A stretch of DNA of 64,000 nucleotides from Streptomyces sp. LHD-70 (GTDB taxonomy: Bacteria > Actinomycetota > Actinomycetes > Streptomycetales > Streptomycetaceae): NCBI RefSeq assembly GCF_031157275.1, contig NZ_JAVIFW010000011.1, positions 62,001 through 126,000 of the forward strand, written 5' to 3'. The position numbers and the translations under genes are program-made. This document shows, one piece after another, positions 52,721-60,937 of the stretch. The notes under the pieces are model-generated. The model did not search any database. It saw nothing but the letters and a program-made list of their open reading frames with translations, and was not told where the DNA came from. Each line of letters begins with the position of its first letter. Within the stretch, counting starts at the first letter, position 1.

Positions 52721-53273
52721 GGGCCTTCTTGGCGCGGTTCTTCGCCGAGCGGCGCCCGTACAGGCGGGCGCAGAACGAGGTCAGTACCTCCATCATGTCG
52801 CGTACCAGGTCGTCCTCGACGTCGCCGTCATCCAGCACCACCAGGCGCCGACCGGACGCGGACAGGGCGGCTTCGACCAGCTCAACGTTCACGCGGCCGA
52901 GACGGTCCTTGTGCTCCACCACCACGGTGGTCACCGCCGGGTCGCCCAGCAGTCGGCGGGCCTTGGTGCGGCAGCCGTTCATGCCCGAGGCGATCTCGGA
53001 CTCGATCCGCACGACCCGGTGCCCGGCCTTTGCAGCCCAGTCGGCCAACCGCGCTGTCTGACGGGCAAGGTCGTCCTTCTGGTCATGCGAGGAGACACGG
53101 GCGTACAGGCCCACGCCTTCGACCGCTGCCGTCGAGGAGTTCGCCTCGACGTTCACCAGGATCGTGCGCGGCCCCACTCGCTCAGCCGGCACCGGCAACG
53201 TGCCCTCACGGAACCAGCGATAGGCGGTGTGCGGGTGCACACCATTCGCGATCGCCCACTCCTTGAGGTTCAT
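52695..53273 (-). CDS. tnpA: IS607-family serine transposase
   Basis: Serine recombinase of 192 aa. A MerR-like helix-turn-helix (MNLKEWAIANGVHPHTAYRWFREGTL) precedes the resolvase domain. The catalytic serine lies in GLYARVSSHDQKDDLARQ, and the conserved EIASGMNGCRTKARRLL, VVVEHKDRLGR and SFCARLYGRRSAKNRA blocks follow. This domain order (HTH before the catalytic domain) defines IS607 TnpA. It starts about 65 nt inside the inferred left end. Confidence 0.92.
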   Translation of the reverse strand: MNLKEWAIANGVHPHTAYRWFREGTLPVPAERVGPRTILVNVEANSSTAAVEGVGLYARVSSHDQKDDLARQTARLADWAAKAGHRVVRIESEIASGMNGCRTKARRLLGDPAVTTVVVEHKDRLGRVNVELVEAALSASGRRLVVLDDGDVEDDLVRDMMEVLTSFCARLYGRRSAKNRAKKALEAAAAGG

Positions 53274-53439
53274 ACACCGATCGTAACACCCACTCAGAGG
53301 CTTTAATGCGTACTAGAGTTGACTCAACCTTGAGAAGTTCCTGACCCCTACCGAATGCGCTGCTCAGTTTAAGTAAGTTTCGATCAGGCGGAGTTCGCGC
53401 GTCCTCGATGGAGATGAATCCAGCACGGGAACCGACGCG

Positions 53440-54001
53440 ATGACGGGCTCACGACCGGGCCCGGCCGCCCGGATTCGGCCCGGTGGGCGACGTGAAGTGG
53501 GCCTGCGGATCTGGGTGTTCAGCCAGATCGCCGGGCGGGTCGCGGGGACCCGGGCGCCCGCGCTGTTCCTCACGCTCGGCAGGAACCGGCCGCTGTTCCG
53601 CGGCTGGCTGCGCTTCGCCGCCCGCCTCATGCCGCGCGGCACCCTGCCCCGCCGCGACACGGAGCTGATCATCCTGCGCGTGGCCCATCTGTGCGGCTGC
53701 GCCTACGAGTTCACGCATCACGAACGCCTCGGCCGGCGGGTTCGGCGTCGGGCGGAACGACGTACGACGGGTGACCGAAGGCCCGGACGCGAGCGGCTGG
53801 TCCGCGCGGGAGCGGGCGCTCCTTGCCGCCGTCGACCTGCTGCACGCGGACCGTGACCTGGACGACGAAGCGTGGGCCCGGCTCCGTACCCACCTCGACG
53901 AACCGGCCGCCGTGGAGTTCCTGCTCCTCGTCGGGCACTACGAGATGCTCGCCACCGCCCTCATTACACTGCGCCTTGAGCCGGACCCGGAGCGCGGAGG
54001 C
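53440..54001 (+). pseudogene. Carboxymuconolactone decarboxylase-family gene, frameshifted
   Basis: The first frame reads GLRIWVFSQIAGRVAGTRAPALFLTLGRNRPLFRGWLRFAARLMPRGTLPRRDTELIILRVAHLCGCAYEFTHHERLGRR, typical of CMD/AhpD-like proteins. After a small deletion near 53735-53745 the rest (GFGVGRNDVRRVTEG ... VEFLLLVGHYEMLATALITLRLEPDPER) continues in another frame. No stop separates it from the downstream TetR frame. The gene lies just outside the IS607 left end. A true loss or a sequencing error are both possible. Confidence 0.75.
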
Positions 54002-54097
54002 GGAGGCAGACGTGGCGCACGCATCGACCGATCCCCCGCCGTCCCGCCCGCGCCCCGCCCTCTACCGAGCGGCCAGCACCACCTGGCTCGTGAGCAG

Positions 54098-54709
54098 GTG
54101 GTGGCCTCGCAGCGGGTGCGGATGCTGATGGCGATGGCCGAGGCGATGCAGGAGAAGGGGTACGTCGGCACACCGGTCGCGGAGATCATCCGCAGGGCCG
54201 GGGTGTCGCGGGAGACGTTCTACCAGCAGTTCCGCTCGAAGCAGGACTGTTTCATCCAGTCCCTGGACGCGGCGGCGGAGCTGTTGGTGCAGCTGATGGA
54301 GAGGCGGCGGGACGACACCCCCGATGCCGATGCCGATGCCGATTCCGCCAGTGCCAGTGCCAGTGCCAGTGCTGACGCCGACGCCGAACCGGTCGAAGCC
54401 TTCCGCACCCTCCTGCACATCTACCTCCGCACCCTCGCCAAACACCCCGCCCTGGCCCGGCTGTTCCTGGTGGAGATCTACGCGGTCGGCCCCGAGGCCA
54501 TCGAGCGGCGCAACGCGATCCAGGGCCGCTTCCGCGACGCCATCGCCGACATCTTCGGCGCCCACTCGACGGAGCAGCGCTTCGCCTGCGAGGCCCTGGT
54601 CGCCGCCATCGCCCAGCTCGTGGACGTCCGCCTGGTCGCCGACGACCTCGACGGACTGCGCGCCCTGGAAGACCCGCTGGTCACCCTGGCGGCACGCATG
54701 CTCGCCTGA
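54098..54709 (+). CDS. TetR-family regulator with hexamer-repeat linker
   Basis: Regulator of about 203 aa. The HTH is VRMLMAMAEAMQEKGYVGTPVAEIIRRAGVSRETFYQQFRSKQDCF. The ligand domain begins after a linker of Asp-Ala and Ser-Ala dipeptides coded by hexamer repeats (54323-54386). Upstream the frame is open into the remains of the CMD gene. A likely native start in another frame (GTG about 54012, VAHASTDPPPSRPRPALYR) is cut off by a small deletion near 54064, so initiation now probably uses GTG 54098 or 54101. The start is therefore uncertain. Confidence 0.75.
   Translation: MVASQRVRMLMAMAEAMQEKGYVGTPVAEIIRRAGVSRETFYQQFRSKQDCFIQSLDAAAELLVQLMERRRDDTPDADADADSASASASASADADAEPVEAFRTLLHIYLRTLAKHPALARLFLVEIYAVGPEAIERRNAIQGRFRDAIADIFGAHSTEQRFACEALVAAIAQLVDVRLVADDLDGLRALEDPLVTLAARMLA
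54323..54386. repeat. Hexamer repeats (GATGCC, AGTGCC, GACGCC)
   Basis: Adjacent short runs of three related hexamers inside the tetR-like gene, coding alternating Asp-Ala and Ser-Ala dipeptides. They are in frame, so the protein stays open. Confidence 0.9.
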
Positions 54710-54765
54710 ACGCCCTGACCGATGCGACCGATGCTACGAGCAAGCCGACGGGACACGTACCGCAC

Positions 54766-55389
54766 ATGACCGACCTCTGGCACCTGATCCACACCGAGCG
54801 CGCCGCACTCGCCGACGACCTCACCGGCCTGAGCGAAGAGCGGTGGGCGACGCCTTCGCTGTGCACCGGCCTCACGGTCCGCGAGGTGCTCGCCCACCTC
54901 ACGGCCGCGGCCCGGCTGGGCGCGGTGCGCTGGCTGGCGGGCGTGATCCGCTGCCGGTTCGACTTCGACCGGCAAGTGGCCATGCGCCTCGCCGAACAGC
55001 TCGGGGCCGACCCGGCCGAGACGTTGGCCCGCTTCCGCGCGTCCGTGCCGAGCAGAACCAAGCCTCCGCTGCCGCTGCGGGCGATGCTGGGCGAGACGGT
55101 GGTCCACGGCGAGGACATCCGCCGTCCCCTGGGCATCCGGCGCACGTACCCGGTCGACGTGCTCACGCGTCTCGCCACGTACTACGCGTCCACGGACCAG
55201 GTCGTCCTCGCCAAGGGCCGGATCGGCGCCCTGCGCCTCGAGGCGAGCGACGGCCCGTTCACGGCCGGGGCGGGCGCGCTCGTGACCGGCCCGACCCTGG
55301 CCCTGATCATGGCGATGACGGGCCGTGGCGCGTACTGCGACGAACTGCGGGGCGAGGGCGCGGAGTTGCTGCGGGAGCGGTGCGCATGA
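54766..55389 (+). CDS. Maleylpyruvate isomerase/TIGR03083-family (DinB-like) protein
   Basis: Protein of 207 aa of the mycothiol-dependent DinB-like fold (MTDLWHLIHTERAALADDLTGLSEERWATPSLCTGLTVREVLAHLTAAA). The four-helix bundle ligands are suggested by the histidines in VLAHLT and VVHGEDIRRPLG. Family members perform mycothiol-linked isomerisation or transfer. It lies 56 nt after the TetR gene on the same strand, so cotranscription and shared control are likely. Confidence 0.87.
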   Translation: MTDLWHLIHTERAALADDLTGLSEERWATPSLCTGLTVREVLAHLTAAARLGAVRWLAGVIRCRFDFDRQVAMRLAEQLGADPAETLARFRASVPSRTKPPLPLRAMLGETVVHGEDIRRPLGIRRTYPVDVLTRLATYYASTDQVVLAKGRIGALRLEASDGPFTAGAGALVTGPTLALIMAMTGRGAYCDELRGEGAELLRERCA

Positions 55390-55439
55390 GCCGGGCGTAC
55401 GGGCGGCACACCGGCACGCCACTCACACCCGACTGAACC

Positions 55440-55728
55440 TTGCGCCCCGGGCCCACCGCGGCCGAGCTGAGCTGGAGCGCGCGCAGGCCCAGCTCGAACG
55501 CGAGCGGCTCGACCGATCGCGACCGTGGCCGCGCGCCGACGAACTCTGCCGCTTCGCCACGCTCTTCGGCGACCCCAGCTCGTCCGCAGCGCGCTCGGCA
55601 ACATGCTGAGCAATACCGCCGACGAGCTCCGGGCGGTCGTGGGCCGGTTCCTGCACCGCGACAACCGCGCGGTCATCAGGTACGAGCCGTATGAGCCGTA
55701 TGAGCCGTATGAGCCCAACGCGGAGTAG
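55440..55728 (+). pseudogene. C-terminal remnant of an M16 (insulinase-like) peptidase
   Basis: Two frames together give the end of an M16 peptidase: ELERAQAQLERERLDR ... ADELCRFATLFGDP in one, then QLVRSALGNMLSNTADELRAVVGRFLHRDNRAVIRYEP in another after a shift near 55580. The last segment matches the family close (VxxxLRPxNRAVxxYEP). The YEP tripeptide is repeated four times by a 9-bp tandem repeat (55681-55716). No catalytic HxxEH domain remains, so it is nonfunctional debris. Confidence 0.65.
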
Positions 55729-55739
55729 CGGCAGGCTGC

Positions 55740-56648
55740 TCAGCCGAGGTCGACGGGCGCCTGGTCCGGCTGCTGATCGGGAACCGGGACAGGCGGCGTC
55801 GTGTGGTCGTCAGGGACCGGGACAGGCGGTGTCGTGTCCTCGTCCGGGACCGGGGCGGGCGTGGGGTCCTCGTCCGGGACCGGGGTGGGCGGATTCGTGT
55901 CCTCGTCCGGGATCGGGGCGGGCGTGGGGTCCTCGTCCGGGACCGGGGCGGGCGGATTCGTGTCCTCATCCGGGACCGGGTCCGGGTCCGGGGCGGGAGT
56001 CGGGTCCGTGCGTACGGAACTGATGACGCCCGTATCGGTCAACTCCACGCGGATGCCGTTGTTCTCGGCCGAGTCGGTGAAGCCGTCGGCGTCCAGAAGA
56101 CCGATCTGGAGGTCACCGCCGATCTCGGCCTGCCAGTGGTGTGCGGAGAGCTTGTAGATCTTCGCGGGGCTGCCGTCCACCAGAGTGTCGATGCGGACCA
56201 GCTCACGCTTGTTCACCGGCTTCGGCTTCGGCGTGGGCGTGGGCTTGGGCTTGGGCTTCGGCGCGGGCTTCGCGCGGTCGACCCAGGAGCTGACCATTCC
56301 GCCCGAAGTGAGCTTGACGTGCAGCCCGTTGAGGTTCGCCGACGCCGCCCTGCCCTTCGCCGTCAGCGTGCCGAACTTCTTGCCGTGGAACAGGACATCG
56401 GCCTGGTAGGAGCCCTTGCCGAGCTTGTACACCTTCGCGGTGTGGCCCTTCGAGGCGAGCTTCACGGTCTTCACGTAGACGCGCTTCTTCTTGCCGTGAG
56501 CCGCGTGGCCGTGCGCGGTGTTCTCGACGGAGACCGGCGCGGGCTGAGCGGTCGCGGCGACCGCTCCGGAGGCGGCGCCCAGGGATATGGCGGCGGCCGC
56601 GGTGGTGGCGATGATGCTGACGCGCAGGGCGCGGGGAGTCGTACGCAT
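55740..56648 (-). CDS. Secreted protein with two repeated domains and a Pro/Asp-rich tail
   Basis: Exported protein of 302 aa from ATG 56648 (GGAAGGG upstream). The signal peptide ends near SGAVAATAQ. Two similar domains of about 60 residues follow (VKLASKGHTAKVYKLGKGSYQADVLFHGKKFGTLTAKG ... and DTLVDGSPAKIYKLSAHHWQAEIGGDLQIGLLDADG ...), joined by a KPKPTP-rich linker. The C-terminal 80 residues repeat VPDEDTNPPAP-type units. This resembles cell-wall-spanning or surface proteins; no sortase motif is seen. Function unknown. Confidence 0.82.
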   Translation of the reverse strand: MRTTPRALRVSIIATTAAAAISLGAASGAVAATAQPAPVSVENTAHGHAAHGKKKRVYVKTVKLASKGHTAKVYKLGKGSYQADVLFHGKKFGTLTAKGRAASANLNGLHVKLTSGGMVSSWVDRAKPAPKPKPKPTPTPKPKPVNKRELVRIDTLVDGSPAKIYKLSAHHWQAEIGGDLQIGLLDADGFTDSAENNGIRVELTDTGVISSVRTDPTPAPDPDPVPDEDTNPPAPVPDEDPTPAPIPDEDTNPPTPVPDEDPTPAPVPDEDTTPPVPVPDDHTTPPVPVPDQQPDQAPVDLG

Positions 56649-56889
56649 GGCGAAGAGGGCCCTTCCGGGTCTCGGTTCCAGAGAGTGCGCCGCCGTTCGT
56701 GGCGACATCCATGAAGGTACGCAGCCCATGTCAAAGCCATGCGTAAGGAATGTAACGGGACATAAGCGTGCACATTGCGAACTCGGCAGTAAAGGAGAGG
56801 AAGGTGAGGAAGGAGAGAAGAGAACGGCACGACGGGGCCCCGGCGCCGATGTCGACGCCGGGACCCGGGGCTGCGCGCGGTCCGTGGAC

Positions 56890-57699
56890 TCAGTCGCGGT
56901 CCACTTCCTCCTTCAGCACCTTCTTGTTGGTCGCGTCGATGTCGTACGAGGTCTTGTTCCAGCTCTTCGGGTCGATCACGTCGACGGACCAGATGGTCGC
57001 GCCCTGGTCGGTGTCGTCGAGTTCGACGGAGCTGACCGTGCCCTTCGTCCTGCCGGTGGCGACGGCGGCCGCGTCCTCCGGCGTGATCTTGGCCTTGCCG
57101 AGGAGGTCGGCGAGCTGCCGCTTGTCGTCGGCGCCCTCATCGGTGTCGGCCCGCGGCTGGTCGGCCTTGCCGGAGACGGCGTCGACGCGCACCGTGGACA
57201 CGCTGCCGTCCGCCTTGGCGACCTCCGCGTCCCACCACGGGGCGCCATTGGGGCCGCCCTGGAGCTCGATCGCCACCGGCTTGGAGTCCGGCACGGCGTC
57301 CACGGCGGTCGTGAGCGCCTTGTCGTAGGTCACCTTGACCTTGGGCACGAGGGCCTTCCGCTCGGCCTGGTCGTCAGTGAGGGTGCTGCCGGGGCTCGGC
57401 GACGCCGTGCCGGTCGGCGAAGCGGTCTCGCTCGGCGAGGCGGTACCGGTCGGTGAGGCGGTACCGGTCGGCGAAGCGGTCTCGCTCGGCGACGCCGTGC
57501 CGGTCGGTGACTCGGTCTGGGCAGCGGCCGCCGCGGCAGCTGCGGCCTTGGACGTCTTCTCGCCTCCCGCGCCGCTGTCGCTGCCGCAGCCGGTCAGCAG
57601 GCCGCCCGCCGCGGCGACCGCACAGAGAAGGCCGACAGTGCGCAGCCTGTGCGGCGCACGCATGCGTTCAGTAAGGGTGTAGCTACTTTCAGTTGCCAT
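56890..57699 (-). CDS. PepSY-domain lipoprotein
   Basis: Lipoprotein of 269 aa from ATG 57699 (or 57663, MRAPHRLRTVG). The lipobox is LTGC. An alanine run and a repeated SPTGTA/SPSETA linker (six-residue units, about 57405-57510) come next. The mature part holds two PepSY-like repeats (KVTYDKALTTAVDAVPDSKPVAIELQ ... WWDAEV; then KITPEDAAAVATGRTKGTVSSVELD ... IWSVDVID). PepSY domains inhibit peptidases or act in envelope sensing. Solitary gene. Confidence 0.85.
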   Translation of the reverse strand: MATESSYTLTERMRAPHRLRTVGLLCAVAAAGGLLTGCGSDSGAGGEKTSKAAAAAAAAAQTESPTGTASPSETASPTGTASPTGTASPSETASPTGTASPSPGSTLTDDQAERKALVPKVKVTYDKALTTAVDAVPDSKPVAIELQGGPNGAPWWDAEVAKADGSVSTVRVDAVSGKADQPRADTDEGADDKRQLADLLGKAKITPEDAAAVATGRTKGTVSSVELDDTDQGATIWSVDVIDPKSWNKTSYDIDATNKKVLKEEVDRD

Positions 57700-57850
57700 G
57701 GGGTCAAGGTAGCCAGCGGTACGGAAGCTCGCATTCCGGATTCCGCCTCGGGACGGCCCTGGTCCCGCACCCCGGAAACCCCGCGTGACCTGCGACGGAA
57801 ACCCGCTACCATGCGGCGGGCTCGGCAGGATCGGACGACGGGGGAACGCC

Positions 57851-58870
57851 GTGAGCGCGTACGGAGGAAGTGGCCACGGCACGTGGCCGGGAGGATCGCA
57901 GGGGCCGTACCAGGGCCCTCAACAGCCCGGCCCCCACCCCGGACAGCACCCCAGCCCCCACCCCGGACCGCACCCCGCACCCCATCCCGTACCGCAGCAG
58001 GCGCCTCCGCCCGGTTGGGGTCAGCAGCCCGGCTGGGGTCCTCCGCCCGGCCCGGGTCAGCAGCCGCCGTACCCGTACGGCCGTCCGCCCCTGCCCGGGC
58101 CGCACCTGCCCTCGCCCCCGCCCACGCGCGGGCAGCGCTTCTGGCGCTGTGTCCGCAATCCGCTGTACGCCGCGCAGCGGGTGTTCCGCCCCTCGCGCGC
58201 CGACCGCGTCGAGGACCGCACCGTCGGCCGTCTGCAGCTCTGGCGCACGGCTCTCGGGCTCGGCATCTGGCTGTGGATGTCGATCGGTTACGGCATGCTC
58301 GACGGCGCCGCGGAGGCCGAGAAGACCCTCACCGACCGCGGCAACCAGAGCTGGCACAGCGCGCTGGTGCTGATCTGCACGTTCTGCGTGGTGTTCGGCG
58401 CGTTCGTGGCTGCGGCGCGCGGGCGGCTGCGGCGACTGTATCTACGGCGCGCACTGCGGTCGGCGGGGGCGATCGTGGCCCTGGTGGCGTCCATGGCGAC
58501 GTTTCCGCTGGCCATCGCGCCGGACGCGGAGGGCTTCCGCGACCTGGTCGGCCTGCCCGGCAAGATCGTCATCGGTCTCGCCTGCCTGTGGTCGCTCGGC
58601 TTCGCGCTGTACGGGGTCGGCCTGTCGCTGGTGCATGTGTTCCGCACGGCCGACATCCACGAGTTCATGCCGCCCGTGCTCGCCACGCTGCTCGTCTGGG
58701 AGATGGCCCTGCTCGACCTCGTGAACGGCGCGTACGCCGACGTCCCCGGCCCGGTCCGCACCCTGTTCATCCTCGGCGCGCCCCTGACCGTGACCACCCT
58801 GTCCTGCTGGGAGGCCTACCGCCTCCGCCACCACCACGGCCTGAGCCTGCGCGCCGCGCTGCGCCCCTGA
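57851..58870 (+). CDS. Membrane protein with Pro/His/Gly-rich N-terminus
   Basis: Protein of 339 aa from GTG 57851 with GGGGGAA upstream. The first 110 residues are disordered (repeated PHPG, QQPGWG units), typical of actinomycete cytoplasmic tails. Then come about six membrane helices (LGLGIWLWMSIGYGML, ALVLICTFCVVFGAFVAAA, AGAIVALVASMATFPLAIA, IVIGLACLWSLGFALYGVGLSLV and others). No family is recognised. The GNAT gene starts 13 nt after its stop, so the two form an operon. Confidence 0.82.
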   Translation: MSAYGGSGHGTWPGGSQGPYQGPQQPGPHPGQHPSPHPGPHPAPHPVPQQAPPPGWGQQPGWGPPPGPGQQPPYPYGRPPLPGPHLPSPPPTRGQRFWRCVRNPLYAAQRVFRPSRADRVEDRTVGRLQLWRTALGLGIWLWMSIGYGMLDGAAEAEKTLTDRGNQSWHSALVLICTFCVVFGAFVAAARGRLRRLYLRRALRSAGAIVALVASMATFPLAIAPDAEGFRDLVGLPGKIVIGLACLWSLGFALYGVGLSLVHVFRTADIHEFMPPVLATLLVWEMALLDLVNGAYADVPGPVRTLFILGAPLTVTTLSCWEAYRLRHHHGLSLRAALRP

Positions 58871-58883
58871 AAGAGGAGCCCTG

Positions 58884-59417
58884 ATGTCCACCGGCCTCCG
58901 CCTGGAGCAGATCACCGAGTCCAACCTCGACGCGGCGCTCAGCATTCAAGTGCGCCCGGATCAGACGCACTTGGTCGCCCCGGTCGTGAAGTCCCTCGCC
59001 GAGGCGTACGTACACCCCGAGATCGCGTGGCCGCGGCTCATCGTCGACGGGGGCAGGCCCGTCGGCTTCCTGATGGCGTTCTTCGACGCCGACTTCGCGG
59101 CGGGCGGGTCCTCCGGTGACGGTGACCACGCAGCAGCGGACCTCCCTCGCCCCGAGTTGCGCCCCGGTCTGCGCCCCGATCTGCGCTCCGGACTGTGGCG
59201 GCTGAACATCTCGGCGGCCGAACAGGGCCGTGGATACGGCAGTTTCGCGGTCCGGTGCGTCTCCGACGAGATCCGCAGGCGCGGCGGCGACCGGCTGACC
59301 GTGACCTGGCATCCCGGCGAGGACGGTCCCGAGAAGTTCTACCTGAAGCTGGGTTTCCGGCGGACCGGCGAGTTCAGCGGGGGGCAGGTGGTGGGCGAGC
59401 GCGCGCTGTCGGCGTAG
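58884..59417 (+). CDS. GNAT-family N-acetyltransferase
   Basis: Acetyltransferase of 177 aa. The acetyl-CoA site is in LNISAAEQGRGYGSFAVRCVSDEIRRRGGDRL (Q/RxxGxG/A), and the end has WHPGEDGPEKFYLKLGFRRTGE, as in spermidine/diamine-type GNATs. An Arg/Pro insertion (DLPRPELRPGLRPDLRSG) lies before the CoA site. GAGGAG precedes ATG 58884; it is coupled with the upstream membrane gene. Confidence 0.88.
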   Translation: MSTGLRLEQITESNLDAALSIQVRPDQTHLVAPVVKSLAEAYVHPEIAWPRLIVDGGRPVGFLMAFFDADFAAGGSSGDGDHAAADLPRPELRPGLRPDLRSGLWRLNISAAEQGRGYGSFAVRCVSDEIRRRGGDRLTVTWHPGEDGPEKFYLKLGFRRTGEFSGGQVVGERALSA

Positions 59418-59463
59418 CGCAGGGCCTCGCGGCCTCGCCCCCCACGGGCGCGGCGCGGGCGGG

Positions 59464-59967
59464 TCAGTCGCCGGTGGTGCCGTCCGTCAGCTCGCGCAGG
59501 ATGTCGAGGTGGCCGTTGTGCCGTGAGGTCTCCTCGATGAGGTGCATCAGGATCCAGCCGAGGGTCACGTGCGTGCCGCCCCGTACCGGGTTCTTCGCGA
59601 GGTCCCGCAGGTCGTGCGCGGCGACCAGCTCACGGAAGCGGGCGCTCTGCTCCTCGTACTCCTCGACGAGCCGCGCGAGGGGGAGTTCGGCGCCGATGCG
59701 CATCTCCCGGTCGGGGTCGTCGTCGGTCCAGGGACCGCGGTTCTCCGCGCCGAGGAAGACCACGTCCAGCCACCAGTGCTCCACCCACCGCAGATGGCTG
59801 AGCACCCCTCCGGGCGTCATCAACGGCGATCCGGGCAGCGGCGCGTTCCCGGACTCCTCGTCGGAGAGTCCGGCGCACTTCGCGACGGCGGTGGCGCGGG
59901 CGTAGTCGAGGAAGGTGCTCAGCATGGTGCGCTCGTCCCAGGCGGACGGCATATCGGTACGTGACAT
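59464..59967 (-). CDS. DinB/DUF664-family protein
   Basis: Protein of 167 aa with the DinB four-helix fold. The metal-binding histidines are in VLSHLRWVEHWWLDVVFLG and LMHLIEETSRHNGHLDILRE. Members are thiol-dependent transferases or hydrolases of unknown substrate, very common in Streptomyces. Convergent with the GNAT gene. Confidence 0.9.
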   Translation of the reverse strand: MSRTDMPSAWDERTMLSTFLDYARATAVAKCAGLSDEESGNAPLPGSPLMTPGGVLSHLRWVEHWWLDVVFLGAENRGPWTDDDPDREMRIGAELPLARLVEEYEEQSARFRELVAAHDLRDLAKNPVRGGTHVTLGWILMHLIEETSRHNGHLDILRELTDGTTGD

Positions 59968-60062
59968 GCCCGGATGATGGCATGGACGCCTGGGATGCGA
60001 ACCTCAATTACGGTCGGGGGAAAGGGACTTGGATGCGATGCCTCGGGCCGTCGTCCTCCCAC

Positions 60063-60872
60063 TCACCCCCGGCCCAGCTCCTGGACCTCGCCGTACGACA
60101 TGACCCGGGTGTCGACCGGCGGGCCGCCGTCCCGTACCGCTCGCGCCGTGTCCAGGGCCGCCGTGAGGGCGGTGCGGTAGAGCAGCGAGCCGAGGCTGAC
60201 GCGGCGGACGCCGAGTGCGGCGAGTTCGGGGAGCGTGGGGCCGGTGGGGGTGGCGAGGACGTTCAGCGGGGTGCGCAGGACGGCCGTCAGGGCGGCGATG
60301 GCGCCGGGGGCGGAGAGGCCGGGCGCGAACACCCCGTCGGCGCCCGCCTGTTCGTAGCGGGCGAGGCGGGACGCGGTGGCGGCGTGGTCGCGGTTCAGCC
60401 AGTGGGTGTCGGTGCGGGCGTTCACGAACAGGTCCGGTACGGCCTGCTTGACCGCCGCGATCTTCGCCGCGTGCAGCCCGGCCGGGGCGAGCGTGCCGTC
60501 GGGGCGGCCGTCCTCCAGGTTGATGCCGACGGCACCCGCGTCCGCCAACTTCCGTGCATAGGCGGCCACTTGAGCGGGATCGTCGCTGAATCCGCCCTCC
60601 GCGTCGACGCTGAGGAGCACGCCTCCTGGGCTTTCGCCGATTCTGCGGGCGAGCGCCAGCGTCGCTTCGGCGGTCGCCGCCGCGCCGTCCGGCACACCGA
60701 GGCCCGCGGCCACCCCCAGGCTGGTGGTGCCGACGGCCTCGAACCCGGCCGCCGCGAGCCCCGCCGCCGAGGCGTGGTCCCAGGCGTTCGGCAGCAGCAG
60801 CGGCTCGTTCCCGTGGTGCAGCCGGGCGAAACGGTCCCGGGCCGTAGCGGTCTCATCCCTCTCGTACGTCAT
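60063..60872 (-). CDS. Isocitrate lyase/PEP mutase-superfamily enzyme
   Basis: Enzyme of 269 aa. Substrate-phosphate and metal-binding residues are suggested by LLLPNAWDHASAAGLAAAGFEAVGTTSLGVAA, LLSVDAEGGFSDDPAQV, VGINLEDGRPDGTLAP, and FVNARTDTHWL. The superfamily forms or breaks C-C or P-C bonds of oxaloacetate-like acids. The divergent ArsR gene probably controls it. Confidence 0.88.
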   Translation of the reverse strand: MTYERDETATARDRFARLHHGNEPLLLPNAWDHASAAGLAAAGFEAVGTTSLGVAAGLGVPDGAAATAEATLALARRIGESPGGVLLSVDAEGGFSDDPAQVAAYARKLADAGAVGINLEDGRPDGTLAPAGLHAAKIAAVKQAVPDLFVNARTDTHWLNRDHAATASRLARYEQAGADGVFAPGLSAPGAIAALTAVLRTPLNVLATPTGPTLPELAALGVRRVSLGSLLYRTALTAALDTARAVRDGGPPVDTRVMSYGEVQELGRG

Positions 60873-60885
60873 GGTCCTGACGCTA

Positions 60886-60929
60886 GGTCCGCAACAGTTC
60901 GGCGGGGGCCGAACCGTCGTTGCGGGACC
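60886..60929. promoter_or_regulatory. Nested inverted repeats between PEP-mutase-like and ArsR genes
   Basis: Inner GTTCGGC (60897-60903) and GCCGAAC (60908-60914), with outer GGTCCGCAAC (60886-60895) and GTTGCGGGACC (60919-60929). The pairs are centred almost together between the divergent starts at 60872 and 60938, a good ArsR operator. Confidence 0.65.
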
Positions 60930-60937
60930 ATGGCGGT

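Larger units (their letters stand above)
51063..53340 (-). mobile_element. IS607-family insertion sequence (tnpA + tnpB), apparently intact
   Basis: About 2.28 kb carrying a serine transposase and a TnpB nuclease in the same direction with a 26-bp overlap. The hexamer GTTCCT occurs both at 51061-51066, over the tnpB stop codon, and at 53337-53342, upstream of tnpA. I take these as the shared crossover (core CC/GG) marking both ends, because IS607 elements insert by serine recombination without a target duplication. Joining the flanks at this hexamer gives one continuous upstream region for the LuxR gene. Exact ends are inferred. Confidence 0.7.

Noticed and set aside
53771..54709. A genuine fused CMD-TetR protein
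   Set aside because: The N-terminal part of the CMD domain is in another frame and the TetR has its own possible starts; the fusion looks like a by-product of lost bases.
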